DNA from: a virus | Direction: 5' to 3' (one strand) | Length of the DNA: 20,361 nucleotides | IMG/VR virus record: IMGVR_UViG_3300033143_002834 | Location: 1 to 20,361 of that record | Shown here: in pieces, positions 12,859-19,981 of the stretch | Numbering within the stretch: position 1 is the first letter of the stretch | Layout of the letters: each line of letters begins with the position of its first letter | Made by a program: the position numbers and the translations under genes | Notes under the pieces: model-generated | Databases searched by the model: none | What the model was told of the DNA's origin: nothing | The model's input: only the letters and a program-made list of their open reading frames with translations

Positions 12859-13339
12859 ATATAAATCTAAATCTAAAAAAATGGAAACTAAGGTTAAAAG
12901 ATTGAGTTCAGAAGACAGTTATAAAACTGTTATATGTTCAAAGTGTAATAGAATGCCAATGAAAATAGAAATAACTTCTAAGTCTGGAATTTGTTGGTTG
13001 TGTACTACTAGAATGGTTGAACCTCCTACATTAGCAAATAATAAACCAACAGGAAGACCTCGAGGATGGCAATTCAGACATGAATATGTTGATAAGGACG
13101 GTAACGTTTTTCATAAAGGAGAGGAACAAGCATCTTTAAAAGGTACTAAATCTCCTACCAAATTAGATAAGAAAATAACCGTTAAGAAGAAAATAGATAG
13201 AAAACAAAGAATAGATTCTAAAACTGAAATTGGAGCTGAAATTTATAAATTAAAAAATAAATTAAATAATGCTAAAACAAAAAAAGAAAAAATACTCATT
13301 GAAAGAAAAATTAAAAAATTACAAAAAACGATTAAATAA
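12851..13339 (+). CDS. Zinc-finger phage protein with basic tail
   Basis: Two CxxC pairs (CSKC near residue 29, CWLC near residue 48) in TVICSKCNRMPMKIEI then GICWLCTTRM form a likely zinc ribbon. It is followed by PTGRPRGWQFRHEYVDKDGNVFHKGEEQASLKGT, a block with an AT-hook-like GRPRGW that I recall from similar marine phage proteins, and a lysine-rich helical tail. DNA or RNA binding is a reasonable inference. I chose ATG 12851, which overlaps the upstream gene by 8 bp; the ATG at 12842 is an alternative. It ends with its stop overlapping the first base of the next gene. Confidence 0.75.
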   Translation: MSKYKSKSKKMETKVKRLSSEDSYKTVICSKCNRMPMKIEITSKSGICWLCTTRMVEPPTLANNKPTGRPRGWQFRHEYVDKDGNVFHKGEEQASLKGTKSPTKLDKKITVKKKIDRKQRIDSKTEIGAEIYKLKNKLNNAKTKKEKILIERKIKKLQKTIK

Positions 13340-13938
13340 TGGATATTATTTACGATATAAATAATTTAAAAAAATGTACATCTACTTTAGATTTAAAATC
13401 TAATCAAGATGTTGCATCAAAGCTTTTTAAAACTTTAGTAGATAATCCTACTGGAAATAAATTAGCTTGTAATCAGATCGGTATCCTTGATCATAGGGTA
13501 GCCGTAGTTAATATAAGAGAACCTCTGTACCTAGTAAACCCAGAAATAATCTCTCGAGAAATCCCTATCCCTTATATTTCTGATGATTTATCATTCCCTC
13601 AAAAGATACTAAATACTCAGAAACACGGAAGAATTGTAGTTAAGGCAGATAATTTTAAAACACCAATAACATTTGGAGTAAAAGATGACTCGGACGAAAC
13701 ACGTATTTCAGATCCAATTATCATGGAATCATGTGCAATACAACATGTAATTGATATGTTAAATGGAGTGACTATGTATGATAGAGTTATAAAAAAACAA
13801 ACACAAGTCGTAAGCAAAACAAAACATTATCGTAATGAAATTGTTACCCTAGTAAACGACAACGCCAAACCGATTAAAATTAAATTTAAATACGCCACAA
13901 GGTATTTAGATCAGGGATGGCAAATAAAAACCCCATAA
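13339..13938 (+). CDS. Degenerate peptide deformylase homologue
   Basis: Peptide deformylase removes the formyl group from new proteins using a metal held by one Cys and two His. The fold signatures can be seen: GNKLACNQIG (residues 39-48) for GxGLAAxQ, SDDLSFPQ (81-88) for EGCLSFP, and QHVIDMLNG (135-143) for QHEIDHLNG. The glutamine (Q46) and first histidine (H136) remain, but the metal cysteine is D83, the catalytic glutamate is V137 and the second metal histidine is M140. It should therefore not act as a classical deformylase. The reading frame is full length (199 residues) with no break, so this is a maintained protein and not a pseudogene; it may bind formyl-peptide, ribosome or host deformylase. 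It begins at the stop of the zinc-finger gene. The following spacer has a promoter-like site. Confidence 0.8.
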   Translation: MDIIYDINNLKKCTSTLDLKSNQDVASKLFKTLVDNPTGNKLACNQIGILDHRVAVVNIREPLYLVNPEIISREIPIPYISDDLSFPQKILNTQKHGRIVVKADNFKTPITFGVKDDSDETRISDPIIMESCAIQHVIDMLNGVTMYDRVIKKQTQVVSKTKHYRNEIVTLVNDNAKPIKIKFKYATRYLDQGWQIKTP

Positions 13939-13961
13939 AAATTAGGAAAGTCAATATATAA

Positions 13962-13977
13962 TTAGTATATTTATAAG
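13962..13977 (+). promoter_or_regulatory. Promoter-like motif before the lysozyme unit
   Basis: TTAGTATATTTATAAG, a copy of the recurring motif, lies about 70 bp before the lysozyme ATG and after the deformylase homologue. No terminator is visible between them. Confidence 0.45.
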
Positions 13978-14047
13978 TTAATATGAATATAATAAAAACG
14001 TTATCCATGAGATAAGGTAATGTTTATGTTTAATTAATAGGAGTTCT

Positions 14048-14659
14048 ATGAGAAAAATTCTAATTATTTTTATTTTTATATTGAGTTCTTACAAGATGTA
14101 TGCACCCAATATAGAAGAAGAAACGAATAAGGATTTAATGATTTTGTATAACAATTTAATAAAAGAAGAAAAAGCAATAGAATATAATGAAAATGAATTG
14201 AATAAATTCCTCGAGTCAATAGCAGTATATGAATCTGGAAGTAACTATAAACGCTGGAATAAGTGGGGTTACATAGGGAAATATCAATTTGGTATTAGTA
14301 CTAGAAGAGCAACAGGTTTTGGATATGTTAATTTTTATCAGTTTATAAAATATCCAGACATATGGTCAGAAGGAGAACAAGATATGGCTATGATAATATT
14401 GCTTAAAAAGAATCAATTAACTTTACAAGATGTTATTGACAGAAATGAAGGTAAACTTATTAATGGAAGGGAAATAACAAAGAGTGGTATTTTAGCAGCT
14501 GCACATATAGCAGGAGCCGGAGGAGTAAGACGTTATTTTAGAACGAATACGAACTACAATCCAAAGGATCCGTTTGGTACTTCGTTAGAAACATACTTAT
14601 TATATTTCTCTGGATATGATTTCAATTTTGAGTTTTCAGAATATGAATTAAACAATTAG
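14048..14659 (+). CDS. Secreted lysozyme / lytic transglycosylase-like endolysin
   Basis: The product cuts peptidoglycan for lysis or at infection. It has an N-terminal signal-like segment (MRKILIIFIFILSSYKMYA) and then a lysozyme-like domain. The catalytic glutamate is probably E62 in SIAVYESGSNY, followed by GYIGKYQFG (74-82), which is the usual landmark of transglycosylase/SLT-type enzymes, and ITKSGILAAAHIAGAGGVRRYF (about 143-164). An AGGAG site lies 6 bp before the ATG. A signal peptide on an endolysin means export by the host secretion system or a membrane-tethered form, so a holin may only be needed to time activation. It precedes the HD-domain gene by 12 bp. Confidence 0.85.
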   Translation: MRKILIIFIFILSSYKMYAPNIEEETNKDLMILYNNLIKEEKAIEYNENELNKFLESIAVYESGSNYKRWNKWGYIGKYQFGISTRRATGFGYVNFYQFIKYPDIWSEGEQDMAMIILLKKNQLTLQDVIDRNEGKLINGREITKSGILAAAHIAGAGGVRRYFRTNTNYNPKDPFGTSLETYLLYFSGYDFNFEFSEYELNN

Positions 14660-14671
14660 GAGTTATAATTG

Positions 14672-15418
14672 ATGAACTTAACAATAGATGAGTTACAACA
14701 AAATTATGAAAAGTTATTAGAATTTATAGAGACTACTTTTTTAAACGGAGAAGTAAAAGATAAATTACTTACCATGTATGGCGATTTGGGTAACAGAATG
14801 ATTCTGACACCCGCTTCGTCATTTACTCATTTTCATGGATGCTTTCCAGGTGGGTATATAAACCACGTGTTAAACGTAATTAAATTCTCCGGTAATATGT
14901 ACAAACTATGGAAACACCACGGAGCAGACATGTCCGGTTACACAGAGACTGAATTGATGTTTGCTGCATTAAACCACGATTTAGGTAAGATCGGGGATAA
15001 TAAACATGATATGTACGTCCCATGTGAATCTGACTGGCATATTAGAAATCAAGGAAAATATTACGAAATAAATCCTAAGATACCCAATATGAGGGTAAGT
15101 GATAGGAGTCTTTTCTTATTACAACATTATTCAGTCCCAATGACACATAACGAGTATTTAGCTATACAAATACATGATGGTCCATTTGAACCGGAAAATG
15201 ATTTTTATTTTAAAGTATGGGATGAAAATAAAATTATAAAAAATAATTTACCATTAGTTCTACATCAGGCCGATTATATGGCTTATCGTATAGAACATGA
15301 ACAATGGAAAAAATCAAAAGCAACAGAAAAATATAATCCGTTGAAAAAAGAAAAACAGGTCAAACCAGAATCATCGGATAAAAAGTTTGACGAATTATTT
15401 GAAAAATTAGGAGAATAA
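14672..15418 (+). CDS. HD-domain metal-dependent phosphohydrolase
   Basis: The 248-residue product has histidine and aspartate ligands of the HD superfamily: HFHGCFPGGYINHVLNV (about residues 53-69), LNHDLGKIG (about 101-109) with the HD pair, IHDG (about 168-171) and LHQADYMAYRIE. The family hydrolyses phosphate esters of nucleotides or RNA and is common in marine T4-like phages. Substrate unknown; nucleotide turnover is a possibility. I chose the ATG at 14672, which has AGGAG 9 bp upstream; a TTG just before it is unlikely. The next gene begins 3 bp after the stop and uses a GGAG near the end of this gene. Confidence 0.85.
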   Translation: MNLTIDELQQNYEKLLEFIETTFLNGEVKDKLLTMYGDLGNRMILTPASSFTHFHGCFPGGYINHVLNVIKFSGNMYKLWKHHGADMSGYTETELMFAALNHDLGKIGDNKHDMYVPCESDWHIRNQGKYYEINPKIPNMRVSDRSLFLLQHYSVPMTHNEYLAIQIHDGPFEPENDFYFKVWDENKIIKNNLPLVLHQADYMAYRIEHEQWKKSKATEKYNPLKKEKQVKPESSDKKFDELFEKLGE

Positions 15419-15421
15419 ATA

Positions 15422-15703
15422 ATGTTAATATGGGCAATCACAGTTACAGTTTTATTTTTTGTTTCTATATTTGTTATAGTTAACGTATTACGTAAATACG
15501 AAAAACTCGAAGAGGATGTTGATAAGTATTACAAAACAACAGAACAGAATAATAAATTGTTGACTGAAACAGTACTTCTTGTAGATAGAGAGATACACGA
15601 AATAGATCGTAGAGGTTCCTTTGAGGCAGATGATGAAGTAGGTACTTTTTTTAAACGTGTTAAGGAATTAAGAGATCTTCTCAAAGATTACATTCCACAA
15701 TAA
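15422..15703 (+). CDS. Small membrane-anchored coiled-coil protein, 93 aa
   Basis: One membrane helix at the N-terminus (residues 3-22, IWAITVTVLFFVSIFVIVNV) is followed by a charged coiled-coil-like stretch (KYEKLEEDVDKYYKTTEQNNKLLTETVLLVDREI). The end, IDRRGSFEADDEVGTFFKRVKELRDLLKDY, has the GSFEADDEVG signature, which I recall from small marine phage proteins of unknown role. Spanin-like is possible by shape but there is no proline-rich part or lipobox. Its stop lies in an 18-base palindrome. Confidence 0.75.
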   Translation: MLIWAITVTVLFFVSIFVIVNVLRKYEKLEEDVDKYYKTTEQNNKLLTETVLLVDREIHEIDRRGSFEADDEVGTFFKRVKELRDLLKDYIPQ

Positions 15704-15714
15704 AATTTTATTGT
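15697..15714. terminator. Perfect palindrome over the stop codon
   Basis: ACAATAAAATTTTATTGT is a perfect 18-base palindrome that includes the TAA stop (15701-15703) and runs into TTTTC. Its stem is weak and has no loop bases to spare, so it is a poor terminator; it may also be a protein-binding site. Confidence 0.35.
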
Positions 15715-15723
15715 TTTCTAATG

Positions 15724-15741
15724 TTTTGTATATTTATATAT
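15724..15741 (+). promoter_or_regulatory. Promoter-like motif before the structural gene
   Basis: TTTTGTATATTTATATAT, essentially identical to the one before the tmRNA gene. It lies about 104 bp ahead of the next ATG, leaving a long leader. Confidence 0.55.
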
Positions 15742-15844
15742 GAGACACTCATGTTTGTTGGTTTTGAGTTCAAGAGAACTTCGAGTTGTTTATAGCAACG
15801 AAAAAATTGGCAAACGATTTATTAATTAAATTGGAGACAATAAA
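15742..15844 (+). other. Structured 5' leader of about 100 bases
   Basis: The stretch between the promoter-like motif and the ATG at 15845 holds two short stems: AGTTC/GAACT (15767-15780, loop AAGA) and GTTG/CAAC (15785-15799). A GGAG lies before the ATG. It resembles a structured mRNA leader and is not coding; regulation is inferred only. Confidence 0.35.
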
Positions 15845-16597
15845 ATGATATCAAAAATCATGCAATCTGTTCCTATCGCTTATATCGGTACGAACAAAAA
15901 TCGTTTAAAAGTCTATGAATTAGACAAGCAAATTGTTTTTTTAAACAATAATCAGGAATTTCAAATCGAACTTTACAATCCCACTCAAAATTTAGTAGGA
16001 GCAAAAATTTGGCTTAATAATAAATTAACTTCTAGTAGTTTATTAGTAATCAAGCCAGGTGAACGTATTTGGTTAGATCGATATATAGATGATCAAGTAA
16101 AATATTTATTTGAAACATATGATGTAGAGGATACTGAAGAAAGTAAAAAGGCAACAGAGTATAATGGAGTTGTTAAAGTAGAATTTTTCAAAGAGATAGA
16201 AAAACCTAAATATCAACCTAATATATGGTATGGTAATACATATTCCACATCATTTCCTCCTAGTCCGACAAATTGGACTACTTATTCTATGTCAGATAAT
16301 GCTACTTTTACAAATAACATAGGTGATACAACGTATGGGAATTTTTGTTCAAGTTGTATACCTGATAAAGTAGAAACGGGTCGTGTTGAAAAAGGTTCTT
16401 CATCTGATCAGGAATTATCTTCTGTCTTTTATGATTTTGAAAATTATTCTTTTAGTACAACAGAATATAAAATTTTACCAAATTCAAAGAAGAATATTAT
16501 AACACAATCAGAAATAAGAAAATATTGTACTAGTTGTGGTATAAGAATTAAACGTTCCACTTGGATTTATTGTCCAACTTGTGGAGAGAAATTATAA
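15845..16597 (+). CDS. Probable virion protein with C-terminal zinc ribbon
   Basis: The 250-residue protein starts with a beta-rich domain (FQIELYNPTQNLVGAKIWLNNKLTSSSLLVIKPGERIWLDRYID, about 38-82), a pattern that I recall from phage structural proteins. The middle is low-complexity with many Ser, Thr and Asn (SDNATFTNNIGDTTYGNF). The end is a zinc ribbon, CTSCGIRIKRSTWIYCPTCGEKL, with two CxxC pairs. A second CSSC pair occurs near residue 168. It is an isolated unit: promoter-like motif before, strong hairpin after. A head or tail role is inferred from the fold impression and position next to baseplate genes; none is proven. Confidence 0.7.
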   Translation: MISKIMQSVPIAYIGTNKNRLKVYELDKQIVFLNNNQEFQIELYNPTQNLVGAKIWLNNKLTSSSLLVIKPGERIWLDRYIDDQVKYLFETYDVEDTEESKKATEYNGVVKVEFFKEIEKPKYQPNIWYGNTYSTSFPPSPTNWTTYSMSDNATFTNNIGDTTYGNFCSSCIPDKVETGRVEKGSSSDQELSSVFYDFENYSFSTTEYKILPNSKKNIITQSEIRKYCTSCGIRIKRSTWIYCPTCGEKL

Positions 16598-16606
16598 TTA
16601 TTAATG

Positions 16607-16640
16607 ATTTTGTGTAGGGTTATTTAATCCTACACAAAAT
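16607..16640 (+). terminator. Strong hairpin terminator
   Basis: ATTTTGTGTAGG (16607-16618) pairs perfectly with CCTACACAAAAT (16629-16640) around a ten-base loop, the outer three bases of which can also pair. An A/T-rich stretch (ATTTTAAA) follows. The A-T flanks on both arms let it work in either direction. It separates the structural gene from the sigma factor gene. Confidence 0.8.
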
Positions 16641-16656
16641 ATTTTAAAAAAAATAT

Positions 16657-17358
16657 ATGGCAAAGAAAAGCAACTATTATTTTACAATAAAAACCGAAGA
16701 GGCAATTGAAAAATATAACAACAGTGAAGATAAAGACGAACGAGAGATGTTATATAGAGATTTTATAGAGTCTGCATTTACAAAATTATCTGAAATATTA
16801 ATACATTCTGGTAAATTTTATTATATAAGTGATACCATAGGAGAGACTCAATTAGATACAATTGAATTTTTAATGGAAAAATTACCTAAATATAATAGAG
16901 AAAAAGGAAAAGCTTATTCTTATTTTACAATTGTGGCCAGAAACTATTTAATTATTAGAAATAAAAATAGTTATAAACAGAGGACTCAGAAAAAGGAATT
17001 AAGTTCGATAGAACATTCAGACGAAATTCAGATAAATGAACAAGATGAATATATAAGAAAAGAAAAATTAAATTTCTTTGATCCTTTTATAGAATATTTA
17101 GATAATAATTTAGATTCTATATTTACTAAGAAAAATGATTATATAATAGCAGAGTCTATCATAGAAATAATTAAAAGAAGAGATTCACTTGGTAATTTTA
17201 ATAAAAAGGCAATTTATGTTTTAGTAAAGGAAAGAACAAATTTAAAATCACAACAAATTACAAAAGTTGTTAATATATTTCGTTCTATATTTAAAAAAGT
17301 ATATTCACATTATCTTGAAAATGGATATATAGACGTTTCTAAGATATATAAAAATTAG
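16657..17358 (+). CDS. Late-transcription sigma factor, gp55-like
   Basis: In T4, gp55 is the small sigma factor that directs host RNA polymerase to late promoters. The 233-residue product has YNREKGKAYSYFTIVARNYLI (79-99), which matches the 'F(D/N)..KGK.(F/Y)SYF...A.NYLI' stretch of gp55-like factors (region 2, core RNA polymerase and -10 contact). A more C-terminal region has IIEIIKRRDSLGNFNKKAIYVLVKERTNLKSQQITKVV (about 170-207), a helical part that could bind DNA. There is no ribosome binding site in front of the ATG, which lies 16 bases after the hairpin. It heads the baseplate block, so it should control late genes, perhaps including its own cluster. Confidence 0.85.
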   Translation: MAKKSNYYFTIKTEEAIEKYNNSEDKDEREMLYRDFIESAFTKLSEILIHSGKFYYISDTIGETQLDTIEFLMEKLPKYNREKGKAYSYFTIVARNYLIIRNKNSYKQRTQKKELSSIEHSDEIQINEQDEYIRKEKLNFFDPFIEYLDNNLDSIFTKKNDYIIAESIIEIIKRRDSLGNFNKKAIYVLVKERTNLKSQQITKVVNIFRSIFKKVYSHYLENGYIDVSKIYKN

Positions 17359-17366
17359 GTACTATT

Positions 17367-17765
17367 ATGGATTTTAAACAAGAAATATTTAATGGAAAAA
17401 ATTTCGCCGATTTATTAAATGATATATACGTTAATAGAAAAAAGAAAGATGAACAGATTAAAATTTTAATAGATGAATTAAGACCTCTTGTTAAAAATAT
17501 GGGTGATGCTACTTTATTAGTACCACTTTTAAAAGACTACATTGAGATTGGTGTTAAGAATGATGAACACCTTGTAAAAATGGCAGCAATTGTACAAAGA
17601 GCACTTGCTAGAACGGGCAGTCAATCAGAAGATACTAGTCCATTTAAACTTACAGACGAAGAAAAGAAAGAACTTTTAGATATTTCTCAGGAATACGGTG
17701 AAGGAGATAATGATGAAGATATTAAAAACGTTAAGAGAAAAGTAATTAAGGTAACTAATTCATAG
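17367..17765 (+). CDS. Conserved phage protein of unknown function, 132 aa
   Basis: A soluble, mainly helical protein with IYVNRKKKDEQIKILIDELRPLVKNMGDATLLVPLLKDYIEIGVKNDEHLVKMAAIVQRAL (about 22-82). I recall this type of sequence next to gp55-like genes in marine T4-like phages. The acidic tail (EYGEGDNDEDIKNVKRK) is variable. The position next to a gp55-like gene makes a gp33-like transcription partner worth testing, but no residue supports that directly. It starts 8 bp after the sigma factor stop. Confidence 0.7.
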   Translation: MDFKQEIFNGKNFADLLNDIYVNRKKKDEQIKILIDELRPLVKNMGDATLLVPLLKDYIEIGVKNDEHLVKMAAIVQRALARTGSQSEDTSPFKLTDEEKKELLDISQEYGEGDNDEDIKNVKRKVIKVTNS

Positions 17766-17773
17766 GAGATTAG

Positions 17774-18910
17774 ATGTCTATAGAAAAATTCAAAAACAGA
17801 AATACAGCCAGGTCATTTGTAGATGATTCAAATAAAGAAGCTTTAACAATAGAACCAGCCGAGGTTTTTGATATTATTTTGAATAGTGATAATGATGATT
17901 ACATAGATGATACAAGTATAGGAATAATTAAATTTAAAAGATTATTTTCAGATAAACAAAAAAGCGGAAATGATTTATTTGTAGCATCTCCTTTAACTTC
18001 CTATATTCAAACCTATCCTGTAAAACATGAGATTGTTTTAATAGTTTCTGCTCCTAGTTCCGATTCTGGTACAGTAGATCAATCCACATCCTTTTATTAT
18101 ACAGATGTTGTTAATGTATGGGGTAATGTTAATCATAATGCTTTACCATATTCTACTTTTCCTATAAAAATAAAAAATAAAAAAGATTCTGATAATAAAT
18201 ATACTTCCTTTACTGGAAATCAAAATAAAGAGGAGGAAATAGAACTAGGTGAATATTTTGAAGAGAATATAAAAAAACCTTCCTTAATGCCTTATGAAGG
18301 AGATAATATCATACAGAGTCGATTTGGAAGTTCAATTAGATTTAGTGGGATACATATTAAGTCGGGTAATCCTTGGTCTAAACAAGGAGAAACTAGTGAT
18401 CCTATAATAATTATCAGAAATGATAAAAAAGATGCAGTAGGACGTTTTGTAACGGAAGATATTAATAAAGATGCATCCTCTGTTTATATATGTGATGGTC
18501 AAGTAATACCACTAATACCGAGTTATAGTTCCCTAAAATCTTTTGATGACAACCCTGAGGCACCTATTAATGCCACCCCTACAGCACCTAGTAGTTATAA
18601 AGAAAAACAAATAATTATAAATTCAGGTAGATTGTTTTTTAACTCATCTCAAGAGAGTATATTTTTATCATCCAATAAATCTATAAGTATAGCTGCAAAA
18701 GATACAGTGAATATAGATTTTGGTGAGAAAGTAATAGTAGGAGATGTTAATAAAGCTCAACTTACTATACTTGGGGAAGATTTAATTGATTTACTAGACA
18801 GTATTAAAATACCTTCTCCTATGGGTCCTATTGAATTCAAATTATCTCCTCAATGGATCGCTAAGCAAAATGGTAAGGCCGTTCAAAGTAAAAAAACTTA
18901 TATGGAATAG
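17774..18910 (+). CDS. gp5-like baseplate hub/spike protein
   Basis: The 378-residue protein forms part of the tail baseplate that punctures the host envelope. RFGSSIRFSG (about residues 183-192) and DPIIIIRNDKK (about 209-219) belong to the OB-fold part of gp5-like proteins. YKEKQIIINSGRLFFNSSQESIFLSSNKSISIAAKDTVNIDFGEKVIVG (about 277-326) is the beta-helical needle-like repeat. T4 gp5 has a lysozyme domain between those parts; I see none here, so the spike appears enzyme-free, as in many marine relatives. A GGAG precedes the ATG. It is followed by a promoter-like motif and a second structural-type gene. Confidence 0.85.
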   Translation: MSIEKFKNRNTARSFVDDSNKEALTIEPAEVFDIILNSDNDDYIDDTSIGIIKFKRLFSDKQKSGNDLFVASPLTSYIQTYPVKHEIVLIVSAPSSDSGTVDQSTSFYYTDVVNVWGNVNHNALPYSTFPIKIKNKKDSDNKYTSFTGNQNKEEEIELGEYFEENIKKPSLMPYEGDNIIQSRFGSSIRFSGIHIKSGNPWSKQGETSDPIIIIRNDKKDAVGRFVTEDINKDASSVYICDGQVIPLIPSYSSLKSFDDNPEAPINATPTAPSSYKEKQIIINSGRLFFNSSQESIFLSSNKSISIAAKDTVNIDFGEKVIVGDVNKAQLTILGEDLIDLLDSIKIPSPMGPIEFKLSPQWIAKQNGKAVQSKKTYME

Positions 18911-18935
18911 ACAGAGGTTAATTAACTAATTTTCC

Positions 18936-18956
18936 TTCTGTAATATATTTATTTAA
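18936..18956 (+). promoter_or_regulatory. Promoter-like motif within the baseplate block
   Basis: TTCTGTAATATATTTATTTA, an imperfect copy of the recurring motif, lies about 21 bp before the ATG at 18977. Confidence 0.4.
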
Positions 18957-18976
18957 AACATATAAGGTGTCTCGTT

Positions 18977-19540
18977 ATGAAACAAACTGAATTAATAAAT
19001 GTATTAAAAAAATATCTAAACAAAGAAGTTAGAAAAATAGTGAGGGAAGAAATATCACTTTCTAAGAAACACATTAGAGAAATTATTAGAGAAGAATTAG
19101 AATATGTCGTAAACCCTCCAGATCCTTTAAATGAAACGGAACAAACTGATAACATTTCTATAGAAAACGAATACAAATCATTAGTACCAGAACGAGAGAT
19201 TGATAATACGACTTTTTCCAAAAATCCGATTTTAAATAATATTTTAAAGGAAACTGCTAAAACCACAACCTCTATAAATAATAGATCCGGAGTGGAAGAC
19301 GAATGGAAGTCTATAAAACCTGTCATGACTAGTGATTCTGTTTCATCCAAAATCAATCCAATTTCTAAAAAAATCAATCCATCACCACCTTCTCCTAAAC
19401 CTCAAGGGGTAAAAAATGTTCAGGAATTTTTACCAGATGATAGAAAACATAGAGATATTCCCGATTTTTTACAAAATATATTTACAAGAGATTGGAGTAA
19501 TAACCCAGAAATAAAAAAGGCGGCAGACAAAATTAAATAA
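18977..19540 (+). CDS. Phage protein of unknown function, 187 aa, baseplate block
   Basis: The N-terminus is a charged helix (VLKKYLNKEVRKIVREEISLSKKHIREIIREELEYVV, about 9-45), similar in style to the first gene of the window (62-640). A long low-complexity stretch rich in Ser, Asn and Pro follows (SKINPISKKINPSPPSPKPQ). The end, DIPDFLQNIFTRDWSNNPEIKKAADKIK, may dock on a partner; I recall similar ends in phage virion-associated proteins. It lies between two baseplate genes, so virion or assembly roles are likely, but no domain is recognised. An AAGGTG site lies upstream of the ATG. Confidence 0.7.
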   Translation: MKQTELINVLKKYLNKEVRKIVREEISLSKKHIREIIREELEYVVNPPDPLNETEQTDNISIENEYKSLVPEREIDNTTFSKNPILNNILKETAKTTTSINNRSGVEDEWKSIKPVMTSDSVSSKINPISKKINPSPPSPKPQGVKNVQEFLPDDRKHRDIPDFLQNIFTRDWSNNPEIKKAADKIK

Positions 19541-19557
19541 AGTAAATTATAAATTTT

Positions 19558-19971
19558 ATGAAAAAAGAAAGATACATACATCCATTAGATACAGAGAATA
19601 ATGTTGCTATAGGAGTGGGGTTACCGTTAAGTGACAGCGGAAATTCTTTCTTTTCTTTGAATTATACTACGAAGGATCAAGCAAGAACAAATTTAAAAAA
19701 TTTACTTTTGACAAATAAAGGTGAACGAATAATGAGACCAGAATACGGTTGTAATTTAAAACGAATGTTATTTGACACATCCCCCGACCAAAAAATTAAG
19801 GAGGCAATTGAAAATTCTGTATATGAGTGGTTACCTTATATTAACATAGAAACTTTAATTGTTGATAGAGATGAAATTAACGAACATTTAGTTAACATTA
19901 TTATTTCATATAATATATTAGAAGATACTGAAACAACAGATGAATTATCGATTTCGTTGTCTGTTTCATAG
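19558..19971 (+). CDS. gp25-like baseplate wedge protein
   Basis: The 137-residue product matches the GPW/gp25 family of baseplate wedge proteins (T4 gp25: 132 residues). The signature LLLTNKGERIMRPEYGCNLKRMLFD (about 48-72) is clear, and the ER...P residues that bind the wedge core are present. It links the wedge to the tail sheath and tube and is needed to start sheath assembly. There is no ribosome binding site in the short gap after the previous gene. The gp6/J-like gene follows after 10 bp, as in T4-like phages. Confidence 0.92.
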   Translation: MKKERYIHPLDTENNVAIGVGLPLSDSGNSFFSLNYTTKDQARTNLKNLLLTNKGERIMRPEYGCNLKRMLFDTSPDQKIKEAIENSVYEWLPYINIETLIVDRDEINEHLVNIIISYNILEDTETTDELSISLSVS

Positions 19972-19981
19972 GAGAAAATAA

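Noticed and set aside
14669-14671. TTG as start of the HD-domain protein
   Set aside because: The next codon is ATG (14672) at proper distance from AGGAG, so the TTG is unnecessary.
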